Shown here: piece after piece, positions 5,721-5,891 of the stretch
Layout: the number at the start of each line of letters is the position of its first letter
Numbering within the stretch: position 1 is the first letter of the stretch
Assembly: GCA_043813895.1 (NCBI GenBank)
Contig: JBDRKQ010000222.1
Span: forward strand, 1 to 5,891
From: CAZTAR01 sp043813895
GTDB lineage: Bacteria > Planctomycetota > Phycisphaerae > UBA1845 > UTPLA1
DNA length: 5,891 bases
Reading direction: 5' to 3'
Position numbers and translations under genes: made by a program
The notes under the pieces: model-generated
Told to the model about the DNA's origin: nothing
Database searches by the model: none
The model's input: the letters and a program-made list of their open reading frames with translations, nothing else

Positions 5721-5891
5721 TCAGGATACTGCGGAACCGGGGGGGATGTCCGACATGGGCGACAGTAGGACGACCTGAGAATGATCCTCGTTCGATGCCG
5801 CGAGCAACATGCCCTGGCTTTCGAGCCCGCGCATTTTCCGAGGCGCGAGGTTCGCTACGACGACAATCAGCTTGCCGACCAACTCGGCCGG
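5721..5891 (-). CDS. metG: Methionyl-tRNA synthetase, C-terminal tRNA-binding domain (5' end outside window)
   Basis: The last 56 codons of a gene enter from the right edge and end at TGA 5721-5723. The sequence holds ELVGKLIVVVANLAPRKMRG, then GLESQGMLLAAS, VVLLSP and a DIPPGS-type end. This is the signature of the OB-fold tRNA-binding domain at the C-terminus of many bacterial methionyl-tRNA synthetases (Trbp111/CsaA type). In the full enzyme the domain helps hold tRNA while methionine is joined to it in the cytoplasm. The fold also occurs as a free-standing protein (CsaA or a separate beta subunit), which this fragment cannot exclude. There is no obvious terminator after the stop. Confidence 0.88.
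   Translation of the reverse strand, partial: PAELVGKLIVVVANLAPRKMRGLESQGMLLAASNEDHSQVVLLSPMSDIPPGSAVS

Overview
The window looks like planctomycete DNA, probably Phycisphaerae or a related uncultured lineage. Three features point there. Two secreted proteins end in PEP-CTERM sorting signals. A large secreted protein carries a dockerin-like pair with the wording NGLDIQPFV. The same protein ends in aspartate-rich repeats of the type DCNxNGxPDECEP. The DNA is moderately GC-rich by eye. Every gene I can support lies on the minus strand, so the biological order runs from high to low coordinates.

Layout in the direction of transcription. At 5891-5721 is the 3' end of a methionyl-tRNA synthetase gene (C-terminal tRNA-binding domain). 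After about 200 bases with no gene comes a four-helix membrane protein of unknown function (5523-4435). Downstream of it is a short stretch with a CPxC micro-ORF (4406-4338) and a 10-bp tandem duplication (4351-4370). Positions 4187-4337 hold no convincing gene, but the promoter region of the next gene begins there. Next come two homologous PEP-CTERM proteins in tandem (4086-3361 and 3019-2270). Between them sits a 51-codon gene (3253-3098) that is almost only a signal peptide. The last gene starts with GTG at 2184 and runs off the left edge. It encodes a secreted repeat protein with a signal peptide, a beta-rich ectodomain, two CxxC pairs, a dockerin-like pair and calcium-binding-type repeats.

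How the genes may work together: from 4086 leftwards this is a cell-surface or secreted-protein locus. The PEP-CTERM proteins should depend on an exosortase encoded elsewhere, as none is seen here. The two PEP-CTERM genes each have their own sigma-70-like promoter, and the two promoters look related to each other. One has an 8-base G tract between its -35 and -10 elements and a 13-base dyad just upstream of the -35. The metG end and the membrane protein look like chromosomal background. I found no RNA gene, CRISPR array, complete insertion sequence or defence system. The best leads are the G-tract promoter, the signal-peptide-only gene and the frame-shifting 10-bp duplication.
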